Source: Bradyrhizobium monzae
GTDB taxonomy: Bacteria; Pseudomonadota; Alphaproteobacteria; Rhizobiales; Xanthobacteraceae
Direction: 5' to 3'
Assembly: GCF_021458635.1 (NCBI RefSeq)
Contig: NZ_JAIRDQ010000001.1
Coordinates: 682,001 to 746,000 of the forward strand
Length of the DNA: 64,000 bases
Part shown: positions 17,401 to 26,612 of the stretch, piece after piece
Position numbering within the stretch: the first letter of the stretch is position 1
How the letters are laid out: every line of letters starts with the position of its first letter
Notes under the pieces: model-generated
Told to the model about the DNA's origin: nothing
The model's input: the letters and a program-made list of their open reading frames with translations, nothing else
The model's database searches: none
Position numbers and translations under genes: made by a program

Positions 17401-17788
17401 GACCACTCCCAACGCGAATGATCCCGCCTTCTCCGATAAACTATCGCGCCAAGGCGCCCGCCGGAAGCCTGCTCGCACATCATGGCATGGTCTGGCCGGT
17501 GTCTTCGTTGCCGCAACGATTATTGCATTCTCCGGACCGGTCGTCGCGCAGACCGACATGGAAAGGCAGGCTCAATGCGAGCTGTCGGCGATCCGCGACA
17601 CGAGATCGCCGCTTGCAGTCCAGTATATCCGCTCGGCCTGCAATTGGCTTGCGGTCAATGGCGACTCCCTGCTGAACGCCTCCAGCAAGGGCTATTATAT
17701 CTGCCTCGTGCGGCAGCTCTCGGGTGCACAAAGCAACGAGGCAGCCGCGGCTATCATGTCGGCATGCCGCACATCCAATCCGCTTTGA
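17399..17788 (+). CDS. Small secreted Cys-containing protein of unknown function
   Basis: This 129-residue protein has a basic N-terminus and a hydrophobic segment at about residues 33-52 ending SGPVVAQ, which looks like a signal peptide or anchor. The mature part of about 75 residues has four cysteines (QCELSAIRD, SACNWLAV, YYICLVRQL, SACRTSN), suggesting two disulfides in the periplasm. A GAGGCG site lies 5 bases before ATG 17399. It overlaps the methyltransferase remnant head to head. It was not recognised as a named family. Confidence 0.65.
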   Translation: MTTPNANDPAFSDKLSRQGARRKPARTSWHGLAGVFVAATIIAFSGPVVAQTDMERQAQCELSAIRDTRSPLAVQYIRSACNWLAVNGDSLLNASSKGYYICLVRQLSGAQSNEAAAAIMSACRTSNPL

Positions 17789-17795
17789 GGTGCGC

Positions 17796-19079
17796 TCAGG
17801 CCGCGCTCAGCGCATGCTCGAGGTCCGCGATCAGGTCCGACGGGTGTTCGATGCCGATCGACAGCCGGATCGTGCAATCGAGCACACCGATCTTGCGACG
17901 GATGTCGGCGGGGACGCCGGAATGCGTCATCGTCGCCGGCAGGCTCGCCAGCGACTCCGTTCCGCCAAGGCTGACCGCGAGCTTGAAGATCTGCAGGCCG
18001 TTGAGGAATTTCTCCGCCGCCGCCTGGCCGCCGACGATGTCGAACGAGAACGTCGATCCTGCGCCGAGACATTGCCGTGCGAACACGCGCCCCGCAGGCG
18101 AGGTCTCCTCGTGGTGACCGAGATAGTGGACCTTCGCCACCTTGGCATGGTCGCGCAGATAATCCGCGACGAGGCGCGCGTTGCTGTTGGCCTTCTCCAT
18201 GCGCAAGCTCAAGGTCTCGAGCGAGCGGTTGATCATCCAGCAGGAATGCGGATCGAGCTGGGTGCCGATGGCGCCCCGCAGTGCCTTCACGCCCTTCATC
18301 ACCGCCTTTGTGCCGAGGGCTGCGCCCGCGATCAGGTCGGAATGACCGCCGACATATTTGGTCAGCGAGTACAGCGAGAGGTCCGCGCCGTGCTCGATCG
18401 GCCGCTGAAACACCGGTCCGAGCAGCGTGTTGTCGCACGCGATGATTGGCGTGTGACCCTGGGCCTTGCCAATGGTGTCGGCGACGCGGCGCATCAGCGC
18501 GATGTCGACGAGGCCGTTGGTCGGGTTGGCCGGGGTCTCGATCAGGATCATCGAAACCCGGCCCTTGCGCATCGCCTCCTCGGCGGTCTGGCTGACCGCC
18601 GTTTCGTCGATGCCGTCCGCAAAGCCGACCGCGCCGATCGAGAAACGCGCCAGCGTGTTGGTCAGCAGCGTTTCCGTGCCGCCATAGAGCGGCTGCGAGT
18701 GCAAGATGACGTCGCCGGGTCGGACAAAGGCCAAAATCGTCGTCGAAATCGCCGCCATGCCGGACGAGAACAGCGCACAGCTCTCGGTGCGCTCGTAGAT
18801 GGCGAGCCTGTCCTCGACGATCTCGCTGTTGGGATGGTTGAAGCGCGAATAGACCAGGCCCGCGCCCATGCCTTCCGGCGGTTCGCGACGGCCCGCGACG
18901 AAATCGAAGAAGTCCTGCCCGTCCTCGGCCGTTTTGAAGACGAAGGTCGAGGTCAAGAACACCGGCGGCTTGATGGCACCTTCCGACAGCTGCGGATCAT
19001 AGCCATAGGTCAGCATCAGCGTTTCCGGATGCAGCATATGGTTGCCGATATGGGTTTTCGACGGAAACGGTTTTGCCAT
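17796..19079 (-). CDS. Cystathionine gamma-synthase/lyase-family PLP enzyme
   Basis: The 427-residue product belongs to the Cys/Met-metabolism fold-type I family. It has [17 protein letters not shown] (substrate loop), [23 protein letters not shown] and the Schiff-base lysine Lys241 in [13 protein letters not shown]. Family members perform gamma- or beta-replacement or elimination on homoserine esters, cystathionine or methionine. The long N-terminus ([22 protein letters not shown]) marks a subgroup usually named only by family. It stands alone, with twin palindromes 51-76 bases upstream. The exact reaction is undetermined. Confidence 0.87.
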   Translation of the reverse strand: MAKPFPSKTHIGNHMLHPETLMLTYGYDPQLSEGAIKPPVFLTSTFVFKTAEDGQDFFDFVAGRREPPEGMGAGLVYSRFNHPNSEIVEDRLAIYERTESCALFSSGMAAISTTILAFVRPGDVILHSQPLYGGTETLLTNTLARFSIGAVGFADGIDETAVSQTAEEAMRKGRVSMILIETPANPTNGLVDIALMRRVADTIGKAQGHTPIIACDNTLLGPVFQRPIEHGADLSLYSLTKYVGGHSDLIAGAALGTKAVMKGVKALRGAIGTQLDPHSCWMINRSLETLSLRMEKANSNARLVADYLRDHAKVAKVHYLGHHEETSPAGRVFARQCLGAGSTFSFDIVGGQAAAEKFLNGLQIFKLAVSLGGTESLASLPATMTHSGVPADIRRKIGVLDCTIRLSIGIEHPSDLIADLEHALSAA

Positions 19080-19128
19080 GGCCTGTCTCGCTGTTCACTG
19101 AGATCGTCGCCGCGCGTCGCAACTCCGG

Positions 19129-19155
19129 ACGTCGCGACGTATCAACGTCGCGACG
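19129..19155 (-). promoter_or_regulatory. Two direct copies of a CGTCGCGACG palindrome upstream of the PLP-enzyme gene
   Basis: ACGTCGCGACG occurs at 19129-19139 and 19145-19155, each containing the 10-bp perfect palindrome CGTCGCGACG, 16 bp apart. They lie 50-76 bases before the leftward start at 19079, where an operator would be placed. The regulator is unknown. Confidence 0.35.
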
Positions 19156-19270
19156 GCGCCAGCAAACATAACCACTCTGACGGCGATCCGTCAGGCCATG
19201 GAACGAGAAATTGGTGCCGTGCTGCGCGACTCGGAGACTGGTCACGCGTCAAGCATACCAGCTGCAACGT

Positions 19271-19720
19271 CTACTTCAGCTTCAACCGATACGTCTCGTG
19301 GCAGTCGGTGCAGCGGTCGTTGACCGCCGTGTAGGCGGCCTTGAGGCTCGCCACATTGGTGATCTTGCCCTTGACGTCCGCGATCGCCTTTTGCACCGGC
19401 GGAATCTTGGAGTCGAAATCGGCCTTGTTCTGCCAGACCTTCGGCGACGCCCCGTAGGTTGCGTTGACCACGTCCTGCTTGGGATTGACCTCGAACGTCT
19501 TCGCGATCTTGGCGACGTCGGTCTCGAGACTGGCGATCGCCTCGTCGACCGCCTTCTGGTTGTAGGGGATGTCGCCCTTCGTCATCTTCAGGATGACGGT
19601 GTAGAGGCTCTTGGCCTGCGAGCGCATCAGATTGTCCTGCTGGACGGCAACCTCCTGCTGCGCCATCACGGCGCCCGCCCCCAGAACTAGGGTGCCCGCG
19701 ACCATCAAAATTCGTTTCAT
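19271..19720 (-). CDS. Cytochrome c'/c556-family periplasmic protein
   Basis: This 149-residue protein has a signal peptide (1-20, ending GAVMA) and a four-helix bundle. A single heme motif, CTDCH (137-141), lies close to the C-terminus as in class II cytochromes c. A methionine (Met32) in the first helix could be the sixth ligand, as in low-spin c556. Roles in this family include electron transfer and NO binding. The start MKRILMVAG at 19720 gives the signal peptide directly at the N-terminus. No partner oxidoreductase is adjacent except the CoxL-like gene about 100 bases downstream of its upstream end, which is a separate transcript. Confidence 0.87.
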   Translation of the reverse strand: MKRILMVAGTLVLGAGAVMAQQEVAVQQDNLMRSQAKSLYTVILKMTKGDIPYNQKAVDEAIASLETDVAKIAKTFEVNPKQDVVNATYGASPKVWQNKADFDSKIPPVQKAIADVKGKITNVASLKAAYTAVNDRCTDCHETYRLKLK

Positions 19721-19816
19721 CGGCGTGTTTCTCCGGCTCGCAAGTCGGTTTGGGGGAAGGTCAGTCATGGTTAGAACCCGGCGGCGGGCGATTATTCCCG
19801 CCGCGGGCGCTACGCC

Positions 19817-22126
19817 TTACAGGCTATGGCGGCGGTGGTGCTCGCTGATCGCGATCCAAACACGTTCTGGTGTCGCCGGCATGTCGATGTGGTCGATCTT
19901 GTATTCGCGCCAGAGCCCGTCGACAATGGCATTGACGACGGCCGGACAGGAGCCGATCGCGCCGGCCTCGCCCGCGCCCTTCACGCCCATCGGATTGGTC
20001 GTGCAGGGAATGTTGTTGGTCTCGAACACGAAGGACGGGCCATCGGCTGCGCGCGGCAGCGCGTAGTCCATGAAGGTCGCGGTGATGAGCTGACCGTCGC
20101 CCGCGCCATAAACCACCTGTTCCATCAGCGCCTGGCCGATGCCCTGCATGGCGCCGCCATGCACCTGGCCTGCCAAAAGCAGCGGATTGAGTGTCTTGCC
20201 GAAATCGTCGACGATCACATAGTTGACGACTCTGATGATGCCGGTCGCCGGATCGATCTCGACTTCCGCGACATGCGTGCCGTTGGGATAAGTGCCGTCG
20301 GCGCTGGCAAACGTCGCGCTCGCATTCAGCTTCGACGGATCGGCACCCGGTCGCTTGGCGAGATCGGCAAACGAAATCGAACGGTCGGTACCGGCGATGC
20401 GCACGATGCCGTCAGCGATCTCGAGGTCACCGGCGCTGGCTTCGAGCGCCTGTGCCGCGATCTCCTTGAGCTTTTGGCCGAGCTCGCGCGTGGCGCGCTC
20501 GACGCTGACGCCGCCTGAGGGGATCGAGGCCGAGCCGCCGGTGCCGAGGCCCGTGGCGATCATGGCGGTGTCGCCCTGGTGGACGTGCACACGCTCCGGC
20601 GCGACGCCGAACTGCTCGGCGACGATCTGCGCATAGGCGGTCTGGTGCCCCTGCCCGCTCGACTGCGTGCCGATCAGAACGGTGATGTCACCATTGGGGT
20701 CCATCCGCACTTGGGCGGTCTCCTCGCCCATGGTGCCGCAGACCTCGACATAGCTGGCAAGCCCGATGCCGCGGATCAGGCCGTTCTTCTTGGCCGCCTT
20801 GGCGCGCTTGGAAAACTCCTTCCAGTCACCGATCTCCATCGCGCGCTTGAGATGCGCGGCGAAGTCGCCGGAATCGTAGACCTTGCCGGTCGCCGTCTTG
20901 TAAGGCAGCGCCTTCGGCTGGATGAAGTTCTTGCGGCGGATCGCGTCCGGCGTCATATCGAGTTTTCGCGCGCAGGCGTCGACCAGGCGCTCGATGACGT
21001 AGGCCGCTTCGGGCCGACCCGCGCCACGATAGGCATCGACCGGCACGCTGTTGGTGAAGATGGTGCGCACCCGGCAATGGAACGCCTGGATGTCGTAGAG
21101 GCCCGGCAGCATGCCGGCGCCGCCATGCGGAATGTAGGGCCCGAAGGTCGACAGGTACGCGCCCATGTCGCCCATCAGGTCACAATCCATCGCAAGGAAT
21201 TTACCGTCCTCGGCCATCGCCATTTTGGCAGTGGTGACGTTGTCGCGGCCCTGCGCATCGCCCATGAAATGTTCCGCGCGATCGGCCGCCCATTTCACCG
21301 CTTTCTTCAGCTTGCGCGCTGCGACCGCCACCAGGGCGTATTCACGATAGGGAAACAGCTTCGTGCCAAAGCCGCCGCCGACATCGGGGCAGATCACCCG
21401 CATCTTCTCGGTCGGGATGTTCAGCACGTTCTGGCAGAGGATGTCGCGCAGCCGGTGGCTGCCCTGGCTGCCGATTGTCAGCGTGAGATGATCGTTCTTG
21501 GCGTCGTATTCGCAGACCGCCGCGCGCGTCTCCATGAAGCTCGCGACCACGCGCGGATTGACGATGGAGATCTCGGCCACCGCATGCGCCTTGGCAAACG
21601 CAGCTTCAGTCGCGGCCTTGTCGCCGATCGAGACATCGAACAGCACGTTGCCGGGCTTGTCCGGCCAGACCTGCGGTGCGCCCTTTTTGACGGCGTTGAC
21701 GAGGCCGGTCACCGACGGCAGCGGCGCCCATTTGACCTCGATCGCCTCGATCGCATCGCGGGCCTGGTCGATGGTCTCGGCGACGACGAAGGCGATGGAA
21801 TCACCGACATGGCGCACCTCGTCCTTGGCGAGGATCGGGTAAGGCGGGCCGGTGAACGGGTCTGTCTCGAGATTGAACAGGCAGGGCAGATTGCCGAGAT
21901 CCCCAACCTCGGCGGCAGTCAGGATCAGCGCCACCCCGGGAAGGGTGCGGGCGCGGCTGGCATCGATGGTGAATTTGGCATGCGCATGCGGCGAGCGCAG
22001 CATCAGGCAGCGCAAGGCGGCCTGCGGCGCGTAATCGTCGGTATAGCGGCCCTTGCCGCGGATGAGCGCGTCATCCTCCTTGCGCAGCACGCTTTGGCCA
22101 ACGCCGAACTTGATGGGAGCCGCCAT
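19817..22126 (-). CDS. CoxL-like (form II) molybdenum hydroxylase large subunit
   Basis: The 769-residue xanthine oxidase-family molybdopterin subunit has an N-terminal Ald_Xan_dh_C domain (VGQSVLRKEDDALIRGKGRYTDD) and the two-part Mo-binding domain. The active-site loop is AYRGAGR (residues 365-371), the form II version, not AYxCSFR of true aerobic CO dehydrogenase. The catalytic Glu lies in GVKGAGEAG near the C-terminus. Such enzymes oxidise aldehydes, purines or aromatic N-heterocycles using FAD and 2Fe-2S subunits. Neither the medium nor the small subunit gene is beside it, so it is an orphan large subunit here. ATG 22126 matches the family N-terminus. The substrate is unknown. Confidence 0.88.
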   Translation of the reverse strand: MAAPIKFGVGQSVLRKEDDALIRGKGRYTDDYAPQAALRCLMLRSPHAHAKFTIDASRARTLPGVALILTAAEVGDLGNLPCLFNLETDPFTGPPYPILAKDEVRHVGDSIAFVVAETIDQARDAIEAIEVKWAPLPSVTGLVNAVKKGAPQVWPDKPGNVLFDVSIGDKAATEAAFAKAHAVAEISIVNPRVVASFMETRAAVCEYDAKNDHLTLTIGSQGSHRLRDILCQNVLNIPTEKMRVICPDVGGGFGTKLFPYREYALVAVAARKLKKAVKWAADRAEHFMGDAQGRDNVTTAKMAMAEDGKFLAMDCDLMGDMGAYLSTFGPYIPHGGAGMLPGLYDIQAFHCRVRTIFTNSVPVDAYRGAGRPEAAYVIERLVDACARKLDMTPDAIRRKNFIQPKALPYKTATGKVYDSGDFAAHLKRAMEIGDWKEFSKRAKAAKKNGLIRGIGLASYVEVCGTMGEETAQVRMDPNGDITVLIGTQSSGQGHQTAYAQIVAEQFGVAPERVHVHQGDTAMIATGLGTGGSASIPSGGVSVERATRELGQKLKEIAAQALEASAGDLEIADGIVRIAGTDRSISFADLAKRPGADPSKLNASATFASADGTYPNGTHVAEVEIDPATGIIRVVNYVIVDDFGKTLNPLLLAGQVHGGAMQGIGQALMEQVVYGAGDGQLITATFMDYALPRAADGPSFVFETNNIPCTTNPMGVKGAGEAGAIGSCPAVVNAIVDGLWREYKIDHIDMPATPERVWIAISEHHRRHSL

Positions 22127-22358
22127 TTTCTTATCCCGTCCTATGGTTGTTTTGCCGGCATATTGCCGTGGAACGAAGGGGAGCGCAAATGGCTTTAGCA
22201 ATTGCCTGCGCGGGCTTTCCACGCCCAGCGTCCGTTCAATCAGGTCCCCAAAATCGCCATGAGGCCTTCCGGCACTGCGACGGGGCCTTGGTTTGCCGCG
22301 AAAGTCACTCGTTAACGCACCTCAGTTAACGTGGGGCGTTTTCTCGCAGGATAGGCCC

Positions 22359-23888
22359 ATGAGATCGGAGATGAGTTCGGAGATCGGAGACGTTTCCCGC
22401 CACGCGCGCGTCAGCCCGCATGACCGCGAACGGCCGGCCCCGATGCCTTGGCTGCTGATCGGCGCAGTGTTTGGGTTCGCAATCCTGATGCGGACGTTGG
22501 TTCCGCTGAATACCGACGTGAGCTGGCTGCTCGTGGTCGGCGAACGCATGCTGGATGGCCAGCATCTCTACGGCGATATCATCGAGATCAATCCGCCGAT
22601 GGCGGCGTTTGCCTATCTGCCCGGCGTTGCGCTCAGCCGCCTGCTCGGCATCGATCCGCGACACGTCATCGATGCTCAGCTTCTGTTGCTGGCAATGGCT
22701 TCGCTCTATGCCGTATCGCGGATCGTGCGGCTGTCGCCGGCATGGGCGCGGGCGAACTGGGGACCGTTCGCGATCTGGGCCGCGGCCGTCGTGACCATCT
22801 TGCCGATGCACGTGTTCGGCCAGCGCGAACATATTGCAACGCTGACCTTCCTGCCCGCGATCGCGGTTTATGCGCTGCGCAGCGATCGCCTTTCGGTTCC
22901 GCTCTGGGCGATCCTGATTGCCGGCCTGGGGGCCGGGATCACGCTCGCCTTCAAGCCGTTCTTCGCCGTGCCGGTGGCGTTGTGCATGCTGGCCAGCGCC
23001 GTTCGCGCGCGCTCATGGCTTGTGTTGTTTGCGCCGGAAAACATCATCGCGGGCGTGCTGGTAGCCACCGTCAGTATCGGCACCTACGTTCTCTATCCCG
23101 AATACTTCACGGTGACCTATCCTCTGGTGCGCGACACGTATCTGTCCTGGTCGATGCCGCTCTCCGTCATCTTCCTGAATGCCGCCTCGCTGCTGTTTGC
23201 CGTCGCGATGCTGTCGGTGCTGTTGACGACGTGGGGACGAACGCCCGACTCGCTGCTGCTCGCGGCCGTTTGTTCCGCGAGCGGATTTGCGATCTCGTTT
23301 TTCCTGCAGCGGCGCGGCTGGGCCTATCATTCCTATCCGATGGTGGCGGTCGCCCTGCTCGCGATGGGATACGCGTTGCTGGTCGAGGGCGACGCGCCGT
23401 CGCGCCGCCGCTTTGGCCTGGCGGCGCCGCTGGTCCTGGCCGCAACCTTTTTGTTCGGCGCGCAATGGTTCAACGTCACCGTCTATGTCGGCCCGGTAAG
23501 GCAAGCGATCGAGGGCCTCATGCCGCATCCGCGGATCCTCGTGCTGAGCGGCGAGGCCGCCATTGGTCACCCGCTGGTGCGGGATGTCGGCGGCGTCTGG
23601 GTTTCTCGTCAGGAGAATCTTTGGCTTAGGGTATTCGGGCGGCTGACGCGCGAAAAGACCTCGGTCGACGCCGCGACGGCCGCCCGGCTGAACGACTATC
23701 TGGCGCTCGAGCGCAAATGGCTGATCGAAGATTTCAGGAAGTTGCCGCCCGACATCGTCCTGGTTGACAATTTGCGCGACGGATGGGGCGACTGGGTGCG
23801 CGCCGATGCCGAACTGTCGCAACTTCTCAAACCGTATTCGCTGGTACGAACCGTCGAGGGGATCGACATCCTGCGGCGGGCTGAATGA
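22359..23888 (+). CDS. Polytopic membrane protein, probable GT-C-type glycosyltransferase
   Basis: This 509-residue protein has about 10-12 membrane helices and a large C-terminal soluble part (from about residue 375). After the first helix comes a loop, PLNTDVSWLLVVGERMLDGQ with LYGDIIEINPPMAAF, which resembles the acidic catalytic loop of GT-C enzymes (ArnT, PMT, Gtr) that use polyprenyl-phosphate sugars. AGGA lies upstream of ATG 22359. It converges with a methyltransferase and a GtrB-like transferase that could make its lipid-linked donor. Family membership is by motif and topology only. Confidence 0.65.
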   Translation: MRSEMSSEIGDVSRHARVSPHDRERPAPMPWLLIGAVFGFAILMRTLVPLNTDVSWLLVVGERMLDGQHLYGDIIEINPPMAAFAYLPGVALSRLLGIDPRHVIDAQLLLLAMASLYAVSRIVRLSPAWARANWGPFAIWAAAVVTILPMHVFGQREHIATLTFLPAIAVYALRSDRLSVPLWAILIAGLGAGITLAFKPFFAVPVALCMLASAVRARSWLVLFAPENIIAGVLVATVSIGTYVLYPEYFTVTYPLVRDTYLSWSMPLSVIFLNAASLLFAVAMLSVLLTTWGRTPDSLLLAAVCSASGFAISFFLQRRGWAYHSYPMVAVALLAMGYALLVEGDAPSRRRFGLAAPLVLAATFLFGAQWFNVTVYVGPVRQAIEGLMPHPRILVLSGEAAIGHPLVRDVGGVWVSRQENLWLRVFGRLTREKTSVDAATAARLNDYLALERKWLIEDFRKLPPDIVLVDNLRDGWGDWVRADAELSQLLKPYSLVRTVEGIDILRRAE

Positions 23889-23913
23889 TCCGTGTTAGCC
23901 GGCGCGCCGGCCG

Positions 23914-24516
23914 CTATTTCTGAGCGACGCCGATGGCGAACGTATAGGGCAGGCGCGACAAGTCTTCTCGGATGGCGAGTTTCACCCTGGCAAACGCGTT
24001 GCCGAGCACCCTGGAGTAGCCGTCCTGATCGCGGATAAACTCACCGCGGTCGTTGTCGAGCAGCCATTTCGCGATCGGCGACTGGCCTTCGCGATAGCAG
24101 GGATCGGTCGTAAACAGGACGCCATCGTCTCTCAGGACGTCGCGGATGTTGGCGAGCGTGGACCTCAGATCTTCGTCGCCGATATGGTGCAGGACGCCGT
24201 TCATCATGACGAGGTCTGCGCCGGCGAATTCCCGGGCGGCGGCCGCATCGAAATAACGGCAATGAAAGGTGCCGAGATGGCCGAACGATCGCCTCGCATA
24301 GGCGATGTAGGTTTCGTCGATGTCGAAGCCGTTATAGTTGGTGCCTTCGGGCAGATATTGCAGGATATGACCCGGTCCGCACCCGATGTCGATCACCCGC
24401 ATGCCCGGCCGCACGGTCAGGTAATCCGCGATCGCCTTGATCCGGGCGCCGAAGAAGCCGCCGGCAGCCTGATAGGCCTGATAGAGGGCGGGATTTCTTA
24501 GGATCATCGCCTTCAT
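23914..24516 (-). CDS. Class I SAM-dependent methyltransferase
   Basis: The 200-residue product has motif I, VIDIGCGPGHI, the acidic strand-2 end YNGFDIDETYI, LVMMNGVLHHIGDED (motif IV with post-motif) and a C-terminal beta region. It fits Methyltransf_11/25-type small-molecule methyltransferases. Its ATG overlaps the stop of the upstream GT2 gene, so the two are translationally coupled. A role in methylating a sugar or sugar-lipid made by that GT2 is plausible. The acceptor is not determined. Confidence 0.85.
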   Translation of the reverse strand: MKAMILRNPALYQAYQAAGGFFGARIKAIADYLTVRPGMRVIDIGCGPGHILQYLPEGTNYNGFDIDETYIAYARRSFGHLGTFHCRYFDAAAAREFAGADLVMMNGVLHHIGDEDLRSTLANIRDVLRDDGVLFTTDPCYREGQSPIAKWLLDNDRGEFIRDQDGYSRVLGNAFARVKLAIREDLSRLPYTFAIGVAQK

Positions 24517-25589
24517 CAGGAGGCCTCATATATTTCGCTGCGCCGGTTCGATTGCGACTGGGCCAGCAACGTCAACGGCGCCGTTTCCTGATCGTCCCGG
24601 CCGTCGGTCGCGCTGTGCGGCAGCCGTCCTCGCCGGTGAATGTGCGAGATCAGGAACAGCGGACGGTTCTTCGATTGAATGTAGATGCGGCCGACATATT
24701 CGCCGATAAGCCCGAGCACGAGAAGCTGGACCGAGGAGATCATCACGACCAGCAGCGTCAGGCTGGTCCATCCCGGCACGGTGCCTGAAAAGATCCAGCT
24801 GATGACGGCGCCGATACCGACAAAGCTGAGGACGGTGGTCAGGAGCGCGCCGACATAGGTCGCAATCCGCAGCGGCACCATCGAGAAACTGACCAGTGCG
24901 TCCGCCGCAAAGCCGATCATCTTCGCCAGCGGGTATTTGGTGCTGCCGGCATAACGCGGATTGCGGTCGTATTCGTAGGCGACCTGCTTGTAGCCGAGCC
25001 AGGCCACCATCCCGCGGATGAAACGATCATGCTCCGGCATCTGCACGAGCTGGTCGGAGATACGGCGGCTCATCAGGCGGAAGTCGCCGGTATCTACGGG
25101 GATGTGGACCCGGGTGATCCGGGCGAGGAGACGATAGAAGGCCTCGGCCGATCTCCTCTTGAAGCGAGTTTCGCCGGCGCGACTGCGTCGCAGGCCGTAG
25201 ACGACGTCGGCGCTTTCCCGCGCCATCATCTCGTACATCGGCGTCAGCAGTTCCGGCGGGTCCTGCAGGTCGGCGTCGATGACAAGCACGAGGTCCCCGC
25301 GCACCGTGGAAAGCCCCGCCGTCAACGCCAGTTGATGCCCGTGGTTGCGGGAGAGCCTTACCGCGACGACGTTGCGGTCTTCCGCCGAGAGTTGGTTGAT
25401 CAGCTTCCAGGTGTTGTCGGTCGAGCCGTCATCGACCAGGATCAGCTCGAACCGTTGACCGCACAGCGCGCGTGCCGCGGCCGTCATCTGATGGTGGAAT
25501 TCGCGCAAGCCTTCCTCTTCGTTGTAGCAGGGTACAACGATGGACAGAAACATCCTGCCGGAGCGTGGCGTCCCGTCCTGAATTTCCAT
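24516..25589 (-). CDS. GtrB-like GT2 polyprenyl-phosphate glycosyltransferase
   Basis: This 357-residue family 2 glycosyltransferase has SIVVPCYNEEEG, VDDGSTDNTW, the catalytic DADLQDPPE and, after the domain, two C-terminal membrane helices (about 235-320). This layout is that of GtrB/DPM1-like enzymes that load glucose or another sugar on undecaprenyl or dolichol phosphate. ATG 25589 is used; ATG 25553 would still preserve the domain. It is the first gene of a two-gene operon with the methyltransferase. The sugar is unknown. Confidence 0.87.
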   Translation of the reverse strand: MEIQDGTPRSGRMFLSIVVPCYNEEEGLREFHHQMTAAARALCGQRFELILVDDGSTDNTWKLINQLSAEDRNVVAVRLSRNHGHQLALTAGLSTVRGDLVLVIDADLQDPPELLTPMYEMMARESADVVYGLRRSRAGETRFKRRSAEAFYRLLARITRVHIPVDTGDFRLMSRRISDQLVQMPEHDRFIRGMVAWLGYKQVAYEYDRNPRYAGSTKYPLAKMIGFAADALVSFSMVPLRIATYVGALLTTVLSFVGIGAVISWIFSGTVPGWTSLTLLVVMISSVQLLVLGLIGEYVGRIYIQSKNRPLFLISHIHRRGRLPHSATDGRDDQETAPLTLLAQSQSNRRSEIYEAS

Positions 25590-25958
25590 GGGTTTGGCAG
25601 CCTGTCCGGCAATGAATCGGTGCGAAGTGCTGCCTGCGATAATCAACGAGGCCCGGTTAATTGTTCATCAATTTTTAAAGCCGCAGAGGTTCGATTCGTC
25701 GAAGCCGCCGCAGCTAAATTAATCAAATGTTTAAGCGCTGTCTAAACGTTGCGTCACGATGCACCCCCCGTTCGCAGCCATCGGGCAGGCCGGCGTCGTT
25801 CGGAAAACCTCAATCGCCGACAGGGACACGGCCGAATTCGGCGTTGCGGCCACCGGCGAGGGCCCGGCACGGACCGCGAAGACGCGCCTGAGAACAAGCC
25901 GCCGCCCTTACTGACCGCCGCTTGCTTTCAGAGCATGTCCACTCTCGCAGGTGATCAT
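25590..25958. other. Intergenic region upstream of the GtrB-like gene
   Basis: These 369 bases have no supported gene. The part at about 25655-25750 is markedly AT-rich for this genome (runs such as AATTTTTAAAG and TAAATTAATC) and probably holds the leftward promoter for the GT2 operon. A weak GTTTA/TAAAC inverted pair sits at 25729-25747. No terminator was clear after the DUF1127 gene. Confidence 0.4.
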
Positions 25959-26351
25959 TTACATCCCGCCGCGGCTCAAGAGATACCTCGTGTTGTCTCT
26001 CAGCGTGTCGATCGCCCGCTGAGGCGTAAGATAGTCGATCTCACTGCGCGTCAGGCCGATATCCAGCAATTCCCTGTCACTCAGGTCCTGCAAGCTGAGC
26101 TGTGGGTTCTGGCGCCGTTCTTGAAACGCCCGCCAACATCGCTTGAGCAAGCCCAGGATGCTTCGCGTCGAAACGGCCGGAGCAGCCTCCTTTTCCGACA
26201 AAGCGTTGTCCAGCGCTGCAGCGGAGGCCTTGAGGCGTGCTGCCAAGGCCTGGTCGACCGCGCTCTTCGCCGACACGATGGAGAGGTTGAAGCCGCGCCT
26301 TGCGGCATCGCCCTCAATCCCGGGTGAGATGTTCGTCAGTTGGGGTGGCAT
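25959..26351 (-). CDS. DUF1127 domain protein with N-terminal extension
   Basis: The 130-residue product carries a C-terminal DUF1127 (YjiS-like) domain, LSDRELLDIGLTRSEIDYL, at about residues 87-106, preceded by an Arg-rich helix WRAFQERR. The first ~65 residues are an Ala/Leu-rich helical extension not found in the usual ~50-70 residue members. Short DUF1127 proteins in alphaproteobacteria have been linked to RNA binding and phosphate or carbon stress adaptation. An AGGAG site lies 8 bases before the ATG, which confirms this start. Confidence 0.8.
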   Translation of the reverse strand: MPPQLTNISPGIEGDAARRGFNLSIVSAKSAVDQALAARLKASAAALDNALSEKEAAPAVSTRSILGLLKRCWRAFQERRQNPQLSLQDLSDRELLDIGLTRSEIDYLTPQRAIDTLRDNTRYLLSRGGM

Positions 26352-26612
26352 CGTATGCTCCTGCTGCTGTGCCGGCAGGGAGCGTGGCCAAACAAAAGGC
26401 CCCGTCCGATGCCGGCGAGGCCTGGTGGAAAAGATGTCGTCGACGTATTCCTAGCGCGCGACTCCTTCCACGGCCCAGCCGAAGCGGGTCATGTGGTTGA
26501 AGTTGATTTTGCGCGACGATCTAATCATGAGCCGCTGATACCACGGCAATCGCACAAAATCAAGAGATGTGCAGAGTTTGGCTACACCCTGCAGGCGAGC
26601 CCTTCGCTCCAT

